36,317 bases of DNA from an uncultured Flavobacteriaceae bacterium (GCA_905181625.1 CAJIYJ010000008.1:1-36317); one strand, 5' to 3'; counted from the stretch's first letter, positions 18,119-28,569 are shown. Notes: generated by a model from the letters alone, not told the origin. Program-made: numbers and translations.

Positions 18119-19080
18119 ATTTTTTTAAAGGCTTAAAGGTTGTTTATCAAGCTGGAAATAAAAAGTATTATTCAGTAAGAGAGTCTAAACTTAAAAATCA
18201 ATATTGGAATCAAGAATTAACGGTCTCTAGTGTTGAAAAAATACAAAACAAAACCACCTCTACTATTGGTATCATTGGGTATGTTTGCGATGCAGGTGTG
18301 CAAAGAAATCAAGGTAGAATTGGTGCGCGAAAAGGACCAAAAATCATTCGTAATAAATTAGGAAAACTTCCGGTTCATTTCAAAAATAAAAAAATTATAG
18401 ATTTTGGAGATGTGGTTTGTATTGATGATTATTTAGAAGATTGCCAGAGAGCATTATCTAAAAGCATTAGCACCTTAATTAAAAACACCATTTTTCCTAT
18501 TGCCATTGGAGGTGGTCATGATATTGCTTATGCTAATTTTAACGGTGTTAAGGATGCGCTTAAAAACTCAACAAAAAACAAAATAGGAATTATAAATTTT
18601 GATGCACATTTTGATTTAAGAGCTGCTGAAACTCAACCAAATTCAGGAACTCCTTTCTATCAAATTTTAAGCGAAAACAAAACTACAACCTATTTTGCAA
18701 TCGGAATTCAACAACAATCCAATACTAAAGAATTATTTGAAATTGCAAAAAAAAATGAAGTGTCTTATGTTTCAAATTTAGATTGTGAGACTTTTAGCGC
18801 AGTCTTAAAAAATAGACTTACTGCCTTCGTTAAAAAAGCAGACTATCTATACATAACTATAGATTTAGATGGATTTTCATCTGCTTTTGCACCTGGTGTA
18901 AGCGCTCCTTCACCGCTTGGTTTTAGCCCTAACTTTGTATATAAAGTTTTAGAGTTTTTATTCAAAAGTAAAAAAGTAATTTCCTGTGATATTGCGGAAC
19001 TAAATCCAGATTTTGATATTGATGATAGCACTGCCAACTTAGGGGCTAGATTGGTAGATTGTATAGTTCAAAATACATAA
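18115..19080 (+). CDS. hutG: Formimidoylglutamase, arginase/agmatinase family
   Basis: This arginase-fold hydrolase has 321 residues and is placed last in the hut operon. It would cleave N-formimidoyl-L-glutamate to glutamate and formamide, completing the pathway. The binuclear Mn-binding motifs are visible: GGGHDIAYANF (132-142), NFDAHFDLR (161-169) and TIDLDGFSSAFAPGVSAPSPLG (from about 247). The last motif matches the D-x-D-x-x-x-P-x-x-x-P signature region. The ATG overlaps the hutI stop (ATGA), which indicates coupled translation. The alternative identities, arginase or agmatinase, are unlikely given the context. About 90 bp of unremarkable sequence follow before the next small gene. Confidence 0.93.
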   Translation: MNFFKGLKVVYQAGNKKYYSVRESKLKNQYWNQELTVSSVEKIQNKTTSTIGIIGYVCDAGVQRNQGRIGARKGPKIIRNKLGKLPVHFKNKKIIDFGDVVCIDDYLEDCQRALSKSISTLIKNTIFPIAIGGGHDIAYANFNGVKDALKNSTKNKIGIINFDAHFDLRAAETQPNSGTPFYQILSENKTTTYFAIGIQQQSNTKELFEIAKKNEVSYVSNLDCETFSAVLKNRLTAFVKKADYLYITIDLDGFSSAFAPGVSAPSPLGFSPNFVYKVLEFLFKSKKVISCDIAELNPDFDIDDSTANLGARLVDCIVQNT

Positions 19081-19167
19081 TAAAGTAATCTTCCCTAAAT
19101 ATTTAAACACTGATGTTTTCTTAAATTGTTTTACTAACTTTAGAAGACAACATTTAATTTTTAAATC

Positions 19168-19338
19168 ATGAATAAATTAGATAAAAATCAAATCTCCAAA
19201 TTAGGTCACAAAATTAATCAACTTAAAAAAAGAATATCCAGAACAGAAATAAGCGGGAACATGGAGAAAGTTGAATTTAGAAAAATGAGAATTAATAAAA
19301 TAAAAAAGAAAATATTAGAGTTTTCAAAGAAAAAATAA
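19168..19338 (+). CDS. Small basic, helical protein, unknown
   Basis: This open frame of 56 codons starts at ATG 19168 and ends TAA 19336-19338. The product is very basic (Lys/Arg about one third) and looks like one long helix with heptad-like hydrophobics (ISKLGHKINQLKKRI, then VEFRKMRINKIKKKIL). A short coiled coil or nucleic-acid-binding role would fit, but I recognise no family. It lies 22 bp before the DUF2834 gene on the same strand. A promoter-like TAACTTTAG sits about 25 bp upstream of the start. The charge pattern supports it as a real gene, but it is too short for certainty. Confidence 0.5.
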   Translation: MNKLDKNQISKLGHKINQLKKRISRTEISGNMEKVEFRKMRINKIKKKILEFSKKK

Positions 19339-19360
19339 TAATTCAAAACATACATTTACA

Positions 19361-19666
19361 ATGAAAAAAATATATTTAGTAATGTGCGTTTTAGGTTTAG
19401 CCTTACCTTATTACCATTTGATAAAATTTCTTAATCAAAATCAATGGTCTATGAATGGTTTTTGGGATGAAATATTTTACTCCTCTCATCCAGTTTCAAT
19501 GATTTCCATGGATTTAAGTGTTGCTGCAAGTACATTTCTTGTTTTTTTAATTTATCAATTTAAATCGAAAAAAATAAACCCTATTAAATATATCGTTTGT
19601 CTATTTATTGTTGGCTTTTCATTGGCACTTCCTCTTTACCTTTATGACACACACGACAAGAAATAA
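19361..19666 (+). CDS. DUF2834 family membrane protein
   Basis: This 101-residue membrane protein fits the DUF2834 layout. It has a first helix with the LALPY turn (residues 4-19, CVLGLALPYYHLI), a short loop with NGFWDEIF, a second helix at about 50-65 (MDLSVAASTFLVFLIYQF) and a third at about 78-95 ending in the family's GFSLALPLYLY. Function is unknown for the family. It is 5 bp upstream of the DNA glycosylase gene, so the two are likely in one transcript, though no functional link is apparent. The ATG at 19361 is right for the first helix. Confidence 0.75.
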   Translation: MKKIYLVMCVLGLALPYYHLIKFLNQNQWSMNGFWDEIFYSSHPVSMISMDLSVAASTFLVFLIYQFKSKKINPIKYIVCLFIVGFSLALPLYLYDTHDKK

Positions 19667-19671
19667 TTTTT

Positions 19672-20286
19672 ATGAATTCATTTAAAGAATCTTTTGAGCA
19701 TCTTAATAGAGATCCTGTTATGTCTTATTTAATAAAAAAAATTGGTGATAAAATATCCATTGAAGATAGGCATGAAGAAGACTTAGCAAAAGCCATTTCA
19801 CAACTAATAATTGAACAACAAGTGAGCTTTAAAGCAGCTATTACTATAAAAAAAAGATTTAACAATCTTATTAAAGGATTATCCCATCAAGATGTGTTGA
19901 AAACAAGCAATAAAAATCTTCAGTCAATTGGAATCTCATTTAAAAAAGTGGAATATATTAAAAATGTTTACGATTACTTTTTAAAAAACAATTTAAATTA
20001 TAAAGATTTTACTGATTCTGAAGTAACTAAAGAGTTGACAAAAATTAAAGGAATAGGAAAGTGGACTGCAGAAATGTTTTTAATCTTTATTCTTTTTAGA
20101 AAAAATATATTTTCAAATGGAGATTTAGCATTAATCAATAGTATTAAGGTTAATTATAATATTAATAATTTATCAAATAAAAAATTAGATACTTTAAAAA
20201 AAAGTTGGAGTCCACACAAAACAACAGCTTCCTTATTACTTTGGAAATCAATTGAAGAAAAAATATTTTTTCAAAAAGACAACTAG
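19672..20286 (+). CDS. DNA-3-methyladenine glycosylase, AlkA-like (HhH-GPD)
   Basis: This 204-residue base-excision-repair glycosylase belongs to the helix-hairpin-helix GPD superfamily. The hairpin is ELTKIKGIGKWTAEMF (about 121-136), and the catalytic Asp is Asp151 in FSNGDLALINS, with the spacing expected for AlkA-type enzymes. An N-terminal LAKAISQLIIEQQVSFKAA helix region is the standard lead-in. It lacks the extra N-terminal beta domain of E. coli AlkA, so it is the compact form found in many bacteria. It removes alkylated bases such as 3-methyladenine, by family. It is followed by the A-rich repeat region and a convergent aldo/keto reductase gene. Confidence 0.85.
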   Translation: MNSFKESFEHLNRDPVMSYLIKKIGDKISIEDRHEEDLAKAISQLIIEQQVSFKAAITIKKRFNNLIKGLSHQDVLKTSNKNLQSIGISFKKVEYIKNVYDYFLKNNLNYKDFTDSEVTKELTKIKGIGKWTAEMFLIFILFRKNIFSNGDLALINSIKVNYNINNLSNKKLDTLKKSWSPHKTTASLLLWKSIEEKIFFQKDN

Positions 20287-20348
20287 ATTGTTTTTTTCTA
20301 TACCATATAAAACTCAACTATACATATGCCAAGAAATTAAAATCAATA

Positions 20349-20588
20349 CATGATCAAAAACAGTAAAAAGTGATCAAAAAGTGATCAAAAATAGCAAAAA
20401 ATGGTTAAAAAGTGATAAAAAATAGCAAAAAATGAATAATTAATACATGATTAAAACAGTAAAAAATAAATAATTAATTCATGATCAAAAATAGTAAAAA
20501 ATGATCCAAAAGTGATAAAAAACAGTTGAAAATGATTAAAAAGTGATAAAAAATGATTAAATAAACCAAAAAATGAATAATTAAAAGT
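20349..20588. repeat. Degenerate A-rich minisatellite between convergent genes
   Basis: About 240 bp consist of a drifting short unit, roughly GTGATCAAAAA (11 bp), alternating with an AGTAAAAA/AGCAAAAA half-unit. At least nine copies of TGATnAAAAA are visible. A longer period of about 34 bp is also present: CATGATCAAAAA, then AATAATTAAT, recurring near 20350, 20446 and 20480. The plus strand is almost free of C and G apart from the TG and GATC parts. No open frame or hairpin explains it. It fills the gap between two convergent genes. Confidence 0.85.
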
Positions 20589-21458
20589 TTATGGTAATTT
20601 ATGACCTAGACTTTCTTCTAGCATTCTAAACCAGTCTACTTCACTTAACTCAATTTTTTGAGATTCAAAAGAAGCTTTAATCCTTTCTTTTTTTACAGTA
20701 CCAATAACAGGATAAATTTTTGAGGGATGCTTTAATATCCATGATAGTAATAACTGATCTTTACTAGCTTTATATTTAATGGCTAGTTCGTCTAAGAGTA
20801 AGTGTATTCTCTGATTTTTTGAATTATCATTCTTGAATATACCCCCTAATGGACTCCATGCCATTGGCATGATTTTGTTAGTCATCATATGATCCAACGA
20901 TGAATCAAAAAGAGGATTATTGTGTGTAAGTGAGAACTCAATTTGATTTACATATAATTCAGATTTATTTGAAATCAGTTCATACTGGCTATTTGTAAAA
21001 TTTGACACCCCAAAAGATTTTATTTTTCCATGATTTAATAAAACCTCTACTGCTTTACTAATTTCATCAGGGTGCATCAAAGGACTTGGTCGATGCAAAA
21101 GAAAAACGTCTAAGTAATCTGCTTTTAAATCTTTTATAGATTTTTCAGCGCTATAAATAATATATTCCGCATCGTATTGATAATGTTTTAATTTGTTATC
21201 TCTTGTTTTTCCAACATATTGAATTCCACATTTAGAAATTAGCTGTATAGACTCTCTATTAATTCCTGAATTAGAAAAAGCCCTTCCAAATTCTTGCTCT
21301 GTAGTATAATCTCCGTATATATCTGCATGGTCAAATGAAGATATTCCGATTTCTAAATTATGATGTATCAAAGATTCCATCTCGTCTGCAGTTAATTTAC
21401 TCCCCCACTGCCCCCAATTCATACAACCTTGAATTACTCTTGAAAGATTGTTTTTCAT
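20589..21458 (-). CDS. Aldo/keto reductase
   Basis: This 289-residue NADPH-dependent oxidoreductase has the aldo/keto reductase TIM-barrel fold, closest in layout to the YdhF-type group. The catalytic tetrad can be read: Asp43 and Tyr48 in SFDHADIYGD, the Lys in LISKCGI (about residue 76), and His122 in FLLHRPSP. VNQIEFSLTHNN and the C-terminal PVIGTVKKERIKASFES match the cofactor-binding end (family consensus P-I-x-G-x-x-x-x-x-R-I). The ATG start is at 21458. The gene is divergent from the MATE exporter (66 bp between starts). The physiological substrate cannot be read from the sequence. Confidence 0.9.
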   Translation of the reverse strand: MKNNLSRVIQGCMNWGQWGSKLTADEMESLIHHNLEIGISSFDHADIYGDYTTEQEFGRAFSNSGINRESIQLISKCGIQYVGKTRDNKLKHYQYDAEYIIYSAEKSIKDLKADYLDVFLLHRPSPLMHPDEISKAVEVLLNHGKIKSFGVSNFTNSQYELISNKSELYVNQIEFSLTHNNPLFDSSLDHMMTNKIMPMAWSPLGGIFKNDNSKNQRIHLLLDELAIKYKASKDQLLLSWILKHPSKIYPVIGTVKKERIKASFESQKIELSEVDWFRMLEESLGHKLP

Positions 21459-21519
21459 ATAGCTTAAGTGTTTTAATTAATACAAGATTATTTTATTAAA
21501 ATACTAATAATATCTAACT

Positions 21520-21527
21520 TACATTTG
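21520..21527 (+). promoter_or_regulatory. -7 box TACATTTG ahead of MATE gene
   Basis: A perfect match to the Bacteroidota -7 consensus TAnnTTTG overlaps the putative TTG start at 21525. No TTG-type -33 element is obvious at the usual distance. If this box is used, transcription would begin inside the first codons. The real start codon could then be a later one (TTG near 21543), or the mRNA could be leaderless. Confidence 0.45.
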
Positions 21528-22916
21528 TTGAAAATTAAAAAATTGTTAAGCAATTACACAAAAGAATTTCGCTACAATCTAAAACTTTCCTTCCCAGTAA
21601 TGTTGGGCATGCTTGGGCATACTTTTGTAGCTTTTGCTGACAATGTAATGGTTGGACAGTTGGGGACAGCTGAGCTAGCTGCAGTGTCACTAGGAAATAG
21701 CTTTGTTTTTATTGGGATGTCTTTAGGTATAGGATTTTCTACAGCAATAACTCCTCTTGTTGCAGAAGCTGATTCTTCAAATAACATAAAAGAAGGTAAA
21801 AATGTTTTTATTCATGGATTATTGCTTTGTACTATTCTAAGTGTAATCTTATTTGGAATTATCTTACTGTTAAAGCCTGTAATGTACTATATGGAGCAAC
21901 CCAAAGAAGTTGTTGAATTAGCAATTCCTTATTTAAATTATGTAGCTCTCTCTTTAATTCCTTTAATTATTTTTCAAGCTATGAAGCAATTCTCAGATGG
22001 CCTGTCAAACACAAAATATCCTATGTATGCAACAATATTAGCCAACATAATTAATATCGCTCTAAACTATTTATTGATTTTTGGGACATTTGGATTTCCA
22101 AAACTTGGAATAACAGGTGCAGCAATAGGGACTTTAGTTTCAAGGGTTGTAATGGTGATTTTTTTATGGATAATTTTCAAATCAAAAGATAAATTTAAAC
22201 CATACATCACCAACTTAAACTTTAGGAACATTAAAAGTTCCATAATTAATAAAATTGCAAACCTTGGATTCCCTTCAGCATTACAAATGTTTTTTGAAGT
22301 AGCTATATTCGTCTCTGCTATTTGGTTAAGTGGAATGCTTGGTAAAAATCCTCAAGCTGCAAATCAAATAGCGCTAAATTTATCAAGCATGACCTTTATG
22401 GTAGGTATAGGGCTAGGGGTAGCTGCTATGGTTAGAGTTGGAAATCAAAAAGGATTGTCTGATTTTGTTTCACTTAGACGAATTGCGTTTTCAATTCTTT
22501 TGCTAACCTTACTAATTGAAATTGTATTTGCTTCTTTATTTATTATTTTCAGAACTTGGCTTCCAACAGTTTATCTTGGCGACTCAGATTTATTAAATAC
22601 TATTGATAATGCGGAAGTCATACTTATTGCTTCTAAAATATTGCTTGTTGCAGCGTTGTTTCAAATATTTGATGGGCTACAAGTTGTAATTTTAGGCGCT
22701 TTAAGAGGGTTACAAGATGTTAAAATTCCTGCGCTTATAACTTTTATAGCATACTGGATTATTGGATTTCCAGTATGTTTTTATTTGGGTCTTTATACTC
22801 CATTAAAAAGTGTTGGAATATGGATAGGCTTGTTTGTTGGACTTTTTTCAGCTGCAATTATGCTCTACCTAAGATTCGATTATCTAACAAAAAAACTTAT
22901 TTTAAATAAAAATTAA
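21525..22916 (+). CDS. MATE family multidrug/cation exporter
   Basis: This inner-membrane protein of about 463 residues and 12 helices belongs to the MATE family (DinF/NorM type), which exports cationic drugs or toxic metabolites against Na+ or H+. It opens with NLKLSFPVMLGMLGHTFVAFADNVMVGQLGTAELAAVSLGNS, the classic first-repeat signature. The second repeat starts near residue 250 (NLGFPSALQMFFEVAIFVSAIWLSGMLG). The N-terminus is uncertain: TTG at 21525 or 21528 gives the usual short cytoplasmic lead (LLSNYTKEFRYN), and no ATG exists before the first helix. It ends convergently with the cupin gene, overlapping by 4 bp. Its substrate is unknown. Confidence 0.9.
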   Translation: MLKIKKLLSNYTKEFRYNLKLSFPVMLGMLGHTFVAFADNVMVGQLGTAELAAVSLGNSFVFIGMSLGIGFSTAITPLVAEADSSNNIKEGKNVFIHGLLLCTILSVILFGIILLLKPVMYYMEQPKEVVELAIPYLNYVALSLIPLIIFQAMKQFSDGLSNTKYPMYATILANIINIALNYLLIFGTFGFPKLGITGAAIGTLVSRVVMVIFLWIIFKSKDKFKPYITNLNFRNIKSSIINKIANLGFPSALQMFFEVAIFVSAIWLSGMLGKNPQAANQIALNLSSMTFMVGIGLGVAAMVRVGNQKGLSDFVSLRRIAFSILLLTLLIEIVFASLFIIFRTWLPTVYLGDSDLLNTIDNAEVILIASKILLVAALFQIFDGLQVVILGALRGLQDVKIPALITFIAYWIIGFPVCFYLGLYTPLKSVGIWIGLFVGLFSAAIMLYLRFDYLTKKLILNKN

Positions 22917-23281
22917 ATCCAAATGTCATTTTTTGCTGTTAAATTATTTGGCGCTAAATCTCCAGTATTCACAATTCCTTTAGGCTCAATTAACATTATT
23001 TCGACTTCTTCACTAGCGCTTGGCTTATGTTCAATTCCTTTGGGAACTACATACATTTCCCCCTTAGATAGATTAACATAACCATCTTTAAAATCAATTC
23101 GTAAATCTCCTTCAATAACCAAAAAGGCTTCATCAGAATCTTTGTGACTATGCCACTGAAAATCTCCTTTCAACTTTGCTAATTTAAACTGATAATTATT
23201 TATTTCAGCTATTACTTTAGGAGACCATTTATCATTAAAAAGATTGAATTTATTTTTTAAGTTTAGTGCTTTATATTCCAT
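22913..23281 (-). CDS. Cupin-domain protein
   Basis: This single-domain cupin has 122 residues. The first cupin motif reads FQWHSHKDSDEAFLVIEGDLRIDF (about residues 41-64), with the His-x-His and Glu metal ligands of the GX5HXHX3,4EX6G pattern. The second motif region is YVVPKGIEHKPSASEEVEIMLIEP, with its His. A metal-dependent enzyme or small-molecule-binding protein is likely, but cupin function cannot be predicted from this. The ATG start is at 23281. It faces away from the Bax-inhibitor gene, with 89 bp between the two true starts. Confidence 0.85.
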   Translation of the reverse strand: MEYKALNLKNKFNLFNDKWSPKVIAEINNYQFKLAKLKGDFQWHSHKDSDEAFLVIEGDLRIDFKDGYVNLSKGEMYVVPKGIEHKPSASEEVEIMLIEPKGIVNTGDLAPNNLTAKNDIWI

Positions 23282-23347
23282 AGTCTGTTTATTTTTTAAT
23301 GTATTATAAGTTTACAATTTAACATAAATGAATAACTAATTTTTATA

Positions 23348-23355
23348 TAAATTTG
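23348..23355 (+). promoter_or_regulatory. -7 box TAAATTTG ahead of Bax-inhibitor-1 gene
   Basis: A perfect TAnnTTTG box lies 15 bp upstream of the ATG at 23371. It supports that ATG over the TTG at 23353, which lies inside the box itself. Confidence 0.6.
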
Positions 23356-23370
23356 TCGAAAATAATATAT

Positions 23371-24132
23371 ATGAGAAGTAGACATTTGTCATTTAGGTCA
23401 GGAAATCCAGCTTTAAGTTCTAAAACTTTTAAAAATACAACCCAAAGAAATCAGGGCGCTTTATTAAAAGATAATGTTATGACTATTAAAGGAACAGTTG
23501 ATAAGACAGCCGTTTCATTAATCTTATTATTGGCGGCTGGTTATTTTTCATTTTCAGAAGAGATGTTTTTTTTAACTATTATCGGAGGAGTTGGCGGCTT
23601 TATAGTTGCTTTAATTACAATTTTTAAAAAAACATGGGCTCCAATTACAGTTCCTATTTATGCTATTTTTCAAGGACTATTATTGGGTGGTATTTCTTTT
23701 AAATACAGTCAATTATATGATGGTATCGTATTTAACGCTATAATGATTACTGTTTCCATTTTACTTTCATTACTTTTTGCATACAGGTCTGGAGTAATTA
23801 AAGCTACAGAAAATTTCAAATTAGGAGTATTTGCAGCTACTGGAGGAATCGCATTAGTGTATTTGTTTTCATTCGTTGCAAGTTTTTTTGGTGCTGGATT
23901 CTCAGTTATGAATCCAACTAATGGTTCGCTTATGAGTATTGGATTCAGTTTAGTTGTTGTAATTATTGCTTCGCTAAATTTAGTATTAGATTTTGATTTT
24001 ATTGAAGAAGGAGCAGAAAAAGGAGCACCGAAATACATGGAGTGGTATGGTGCTTTTGGACTTTTAGTTACACTCGTTTGGTTGTATTTAGAAATTCTAA
24101 GGCTACTAGCAAAATTAAACTCGAGAAAATAA
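23371..24132 (+). CDS. Bax inhibitor-1/YccA family membrane protein
   Basis: This protein of about 253 residues has seven predicted helices and belongs to the Bax inhibitor-1-like group of the YccA family, as found in Bacteroidota. The N-terminus (FRSGNPALSSKTF) is the soluble lead typical of that group. It is followed by helices and by FDFIEEGAEKGAPKYMEWYGAFGLLVTLVWLYLEILRLL at the C-terminus, which holds the conserved acidic residues and aromatic belt. Members are thought to act in Ca2+/H+ leak or protease regulation, so no exact role is given here. I chose the ATG at 23371 because a TAAATTTG promoter box covers the upstream TTG. It is convergent with the alcohol dehydrogenase gene, whose stop lies 1 bp beyond. 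Confidence 0.85.
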   Translation: MRSRHLSFRSGNPALSSKTFKNTTQRNQGALLKDNVMTIKGTVDKTAVSLILLLAAGYFSFSEEMFFLTIIGGVGGFIVALITIFKKTWAPITVPIYAIFQGLLLGGISFKYSQLYDGIVFNAIMITVSILLSLLFAYRSGVIKATENFKLGVFAATGGIALVYLFSFVASFFGAGFSVMNPTNGSLMSIGFSLVVVIIASLNLVLDFDFIEEGAEKGAPKYMEWYGAFGLLVTLVWLYLEILRLLAKLNSRK

Positions 24133-24133
24133 T

Positions 24134-25135
24134 TTAAAATTTTAAAACTGCTCTAAATCTTAATTCATTATTTTCAAGTTTTTTAAAAGCTTTTTTAATT
24201 TCAGTAATATCAAACAATTCTATTATAGGCTTAACATTGTTAGTCGCCATGAAATTTAACATTTCTGCTATTTTCTTTTTACCTCCAATTGCACTACCTA
24301 CCAGTTTTTTCTCACCCATTACTAATTGTAAATTAGAGATATTCATAGTTTCAGTTGATATTCCAACAAAACACAAACAGCCTAACGGCTTTAGTGCATT
24401 AATATAAGCTGTCCAATCAATATTTGATGAAACTGTTGAAAGAATAAAATCAAATGATCCAATTGCCTGCGCTAAGTCATCACCATTAGAACTATTTATA
24501 AAATTATCTGCTCCCAAACTTAATGCAAAATCTTTTTTAGAATCTGAATGAGAGATAGCTGTTACATTACAGCCCATAGCTTTAGCCGTTAATACTGCTA
24601 AATGACCTAGCCCTCCAATACCGACAATCGCTATATTCATTCCTTTTTTTGCATATTTTGACAATGGAGAGTAAACAGTAATTCCAGCGCACATTAAAGG
24701 AGCTGCTAGTTCAGGCTTCAAAGCTTCTGGGATTTTAAAAGCATAAGAACTGTCTACCTTTATATAATTTGCAAAACCACCATCTCTCCCTACAATTGTT
24801 TGAGTTGAAGAGGAACATAAATTATCATGATCTGACTCGCACATTTCACAACTATTACAGCTTTTAGATTGCCAACCTATACCAATCACATCCCCAGTCT
24901 TAATGTCTTTTACCTGGTCACCAATTTCTACTATTTTTCCAACAACTTCATGTCCTCCAACAAAAGGGAAAGTAGTCATCCCCCAGTCGTTTAAAGCCAT
25001 ATGTAAATCACTATGACAAATACCACAGTAATCTACTTTAACTAAAATTTCATTTGATAAAATTTTCTCAATTTTTTTTATATTTTTTTTAAAATCAAGA
25101 GAAGGATTGTCTAATATGTAAGAGTAGTTGTTCAT
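24134..25135 (-). CDS. Zinc-dependent NAD(P) alcohol dehydrogenase (YahK/cinnamyl-ADH type)
   Basis: This 333-residue medium-chain dehydrogenase/reductase has catalytic zinc ligands Cys37 (CGICHSDLH) and His62-Glu63 (GGHEVVG). Structural zinc is held by Cys93, Cys96, Cys99 and Cys107 in KSCNSCEMCESDHDNLC. The Rossmann motif is VGIGGLGHLAVLTAKAMG. The HSDLH motif and the short GWQSKSC region resemble YahK-like aldehyde reductases. It probably reduces aldehydes with NADPH, but cofactor choice was not determined. The start lies 22 bp after the katG stop on the same strand, so the two may share the katG promoter and form an oxidative/aldehyde stress pair. Confidence 0.88.
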   Translation of the reverse strand: MNNYSYILDNPSLDFKKNIKKIEKILSNEILVKVDYCGICHSDLHMALNDWGMTTFPFVGGHEVVGKIVEIGDQVKDIKTGDVIGIGWQSKSCNSCEMCESDHDNLCSSSTQTIVGRDGGFANYIKVDSSYAFKIPEALKPELAAPLMCAGITVYSPLSKYAKKGMNIAIVGIGGLGHLAVLTAKAMGCNVTAISHSDSKKDFALSLGADNFINSSNGDDLAQAIGSFDFILSTVSSNIDWTAYINALKPLGCLCFVGISTETMNISNLQLVMGEKKLVGSAIGGKKKIAEMLNFMATNNVKPIIELFDITEIKKAFKKLENNELRFRAVLKF

Positions 25136-25157
25136 TTAAATTTACCATATTAAAAGG

Positions 25158-27356
<2,199 letters not shown>

Positions 27357-27370
<14 letters not shown>

Positions 27371-27586
27371 GAAAAAAATCATAATTATTTAGAGGAGCAG
27401 CACACCAAACACTCAGATATATTCGGCAATGGATTTAAAACAACTAAAGCTGCGCTAATAGCTAGCACTATATGCTATAAAGATGATTACATAACTTATG
27501 TAGACAAGCCTGGTGTATATCCGACCACTTACTTTGCAGGCAAAACATCAATAGGATGGACTGAAACTGTAGAATCATTATATTAG
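27357..27586 (+). pseudogene. Orphan 3' fragment of a protein-coding gene
   Basis: An open frame without a start codon runs from the TAA near 27357 to the TAG at 27584-27586. It reads as a natural protein C-terminus: FGNGFKTTKAALIASTICY, DDYITYVDKPGVYPTTYF, then GKTSIGWTETVESLY. I do not recognise the parent protein with certainty. The 5' part is absent, and the upstream sequence is the katG promoter, so the fragment was probably left by a rearrangement at this junction. It marks the left edge of the accessory zone. Confidence 0.55.
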
Positions 27587-27590
27587 TATT

Positions 27591-27899
27591 GTGGATGAAA
27601 TTTTATATTTAATTGCTTTTTTTGGTGTTTATTTTATTCAAGCATGGTGGAGGGAAGTTCAAAGAAAAAAAAGAAAAGAATATTACAACGAATATCTAAA
27701 GACTGAGGATTGGCAGAGAAAAAGATATGTAGTTCTAAAAAGAGACAATTGGACTTGTGTTAAATGTGGAGCTGATGCCACTCAGGTTCATCATAAGAAA
27801 TATGCAAGGAATATTGGAAAAGAGCCTGTTAAATGGCTAATATCATTATGTAAGACTTGCCACGAAAAATTACATTCTAAGGTGAAATTTATACAGTAA
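27591..27899 (+). CDS. HNH-domain protein with N-terminal membrane helix
   Basis: This is a 102-residue protein. Residues 30-100 form an HNH nuclease domain of the zinc-knuckle type: YLKTEDWQRKRYVVLKRD, then CVKCG (first Cys pair), QVHHKKYARNIG (the HH metal/catalytic motif), LISLCKTCHEKLH (second Cys pair and final His). Unusually, residues 3-19 (EILYLIAFFGVYFIQAW) form a hydrophobic helix before the domain, so the nuclease would be membrane-tethered. The start is GTG at 27591. An internal start would lose the helix, but no ATG is available before the HNH region. Homing, restriction or repair roles are all possible. It is 4 bp after the gene fragment on the same strand. Confidence 0.75.
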   Translation: MDEILYLIAFFGVYFIQAWWREVQRKKRKEYYNEYLKTEDWQRKRYVVLKRDNWTCVKCGADATQVHHKKYARNIGKEPVKWLISLCKTCHEKLHSKVKFIQ

Positions 27900-27997
27900 A
27901 GATTAACTAAAATGGATATGAAAAAATGGTAATATCTAAGACATGATGCTAAGTGGAGTCAAGACGAATACGACAATTAGTTTTTGTACATTTAACT

Positions 27998-28258
27998 ATG
28001 TCAGTAAAGATTTGTTTATTAATCATTTTATTTATTTGGGGAATACCAAGCACTTATTTTAGAAGTAAGTTCAGAAAAATCATTTATCAAACAGATGATT
28101 GGAAAATAAATATTAAGCCTTTTTTCAAAAAAGAAATTATAGGGTTATTCTCTAATATTTATCCAGAAAACAAAGATTATTTAAAAACTAGAAATCATTA
28201 TAGATTCTATTTATTAATATATTTAATATTGTTTTTCTTCTACTCTTTTTCTAAATAA
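27998..28258 (+). CDS. Small two-helix membrane protein, unknown
   Basis: This 86-residue hypothetical protein starts at ATG 27998. A first helix spans residues 2-20 (VKICLLIILFIWGIPSTYF), a central basic/aromatic loop follows (SKFRKIIYQTDDWKI), and a second helix lies at the C-terminus (FYLLIYLILFFFYSF). An upstream in-frame GTG (27953) would add 15 residues without clear merit, so I prefer the ATG that starts at the helix. No family is recognised. It is followed directly by repeat copy R1. Confidence 0.55.
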   Translation: MSVKICLLIILFIWGIPSTYFRSKFRKIIYQTDDWKINIKPFFKKEIIGLFSNIYPENKDYLKTRNHYRFYLLIYLILFFFYSFSK

Positions 28259-28264
28259 CAAAAA

Positions 28265-28290
28265 TATTCTCCCTTTATAGATGACAGTGT
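28265..28290 (-). repeat. Dispersed repeat copy R1
   Basis: This copy contains CTCCCTTTATAGATGAC (plus-strand reading), 17 bases identical to copy R5 at 31780. It lies directly after the stop codon of the minus-strand fragment at 28294-28422. It has module A only. Confidence 0.7.
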
Positions 28291-28293
28291 GTT

Positions 28294-28422
28294 TTACCAC
28301 ACTAAATAAATAGCTGCTCCAGAAATTAAAGTAATAATGATACGTAAAATGAATCCAGCCAAATGAGATTCTTTTGTTTTTTTATTATAAATAAAATCTT
28401 TGAAATTAATAATTAGATTGGT
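28294..28422 (-). pseudogene. Orphan C-terminal fragment with membrane helix
   Basis: A minus-strand open frame of 42 codons has no ATG and is bounded upstream by a TAA. It reads DFIYNKKTKESHLAGFILR and then a helix IIITLISGAAIYLVW before the stop. It looks like the last transmembrane helix of a lost membrane protein. Repeat copy R1 abuts its 3' end, and copy R2 lies just beyond its broken 5' end, so the fragment is enclosed by repeats. Confidence 0.45.
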
Positions 28423-28448
28423 TTATGCTTAAAATTTAGTAAATGTTA

Positions 28449-28500
28449 GTTTAACCTACTTACGAGGATTAGAAATTACTGAATTTAAAAAAGAAGATAT
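28449..28500 (-). repeat. Dispersed repeat copy R2
   Basis: Plus-strand reading: AACCTACTTACGAGGATTAG, then AAATTACTGAATTT. It is the module B type, matching R6 and R7, with several changes in its second half. Confidence 0.65.
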
Positions 28501-28569
28501 ACTAATGAATTATTATTACTTACTTTAAAGAAAGTGTTATATTGTATAAAAAATTAAATAAACAGAACT

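Noticed and set aside
20349..20588. CRISPR array
   Set aside because: Units are about 11 and 34 bp, drift continuously, and have no unique spacers of constant length. No cas genes are near.
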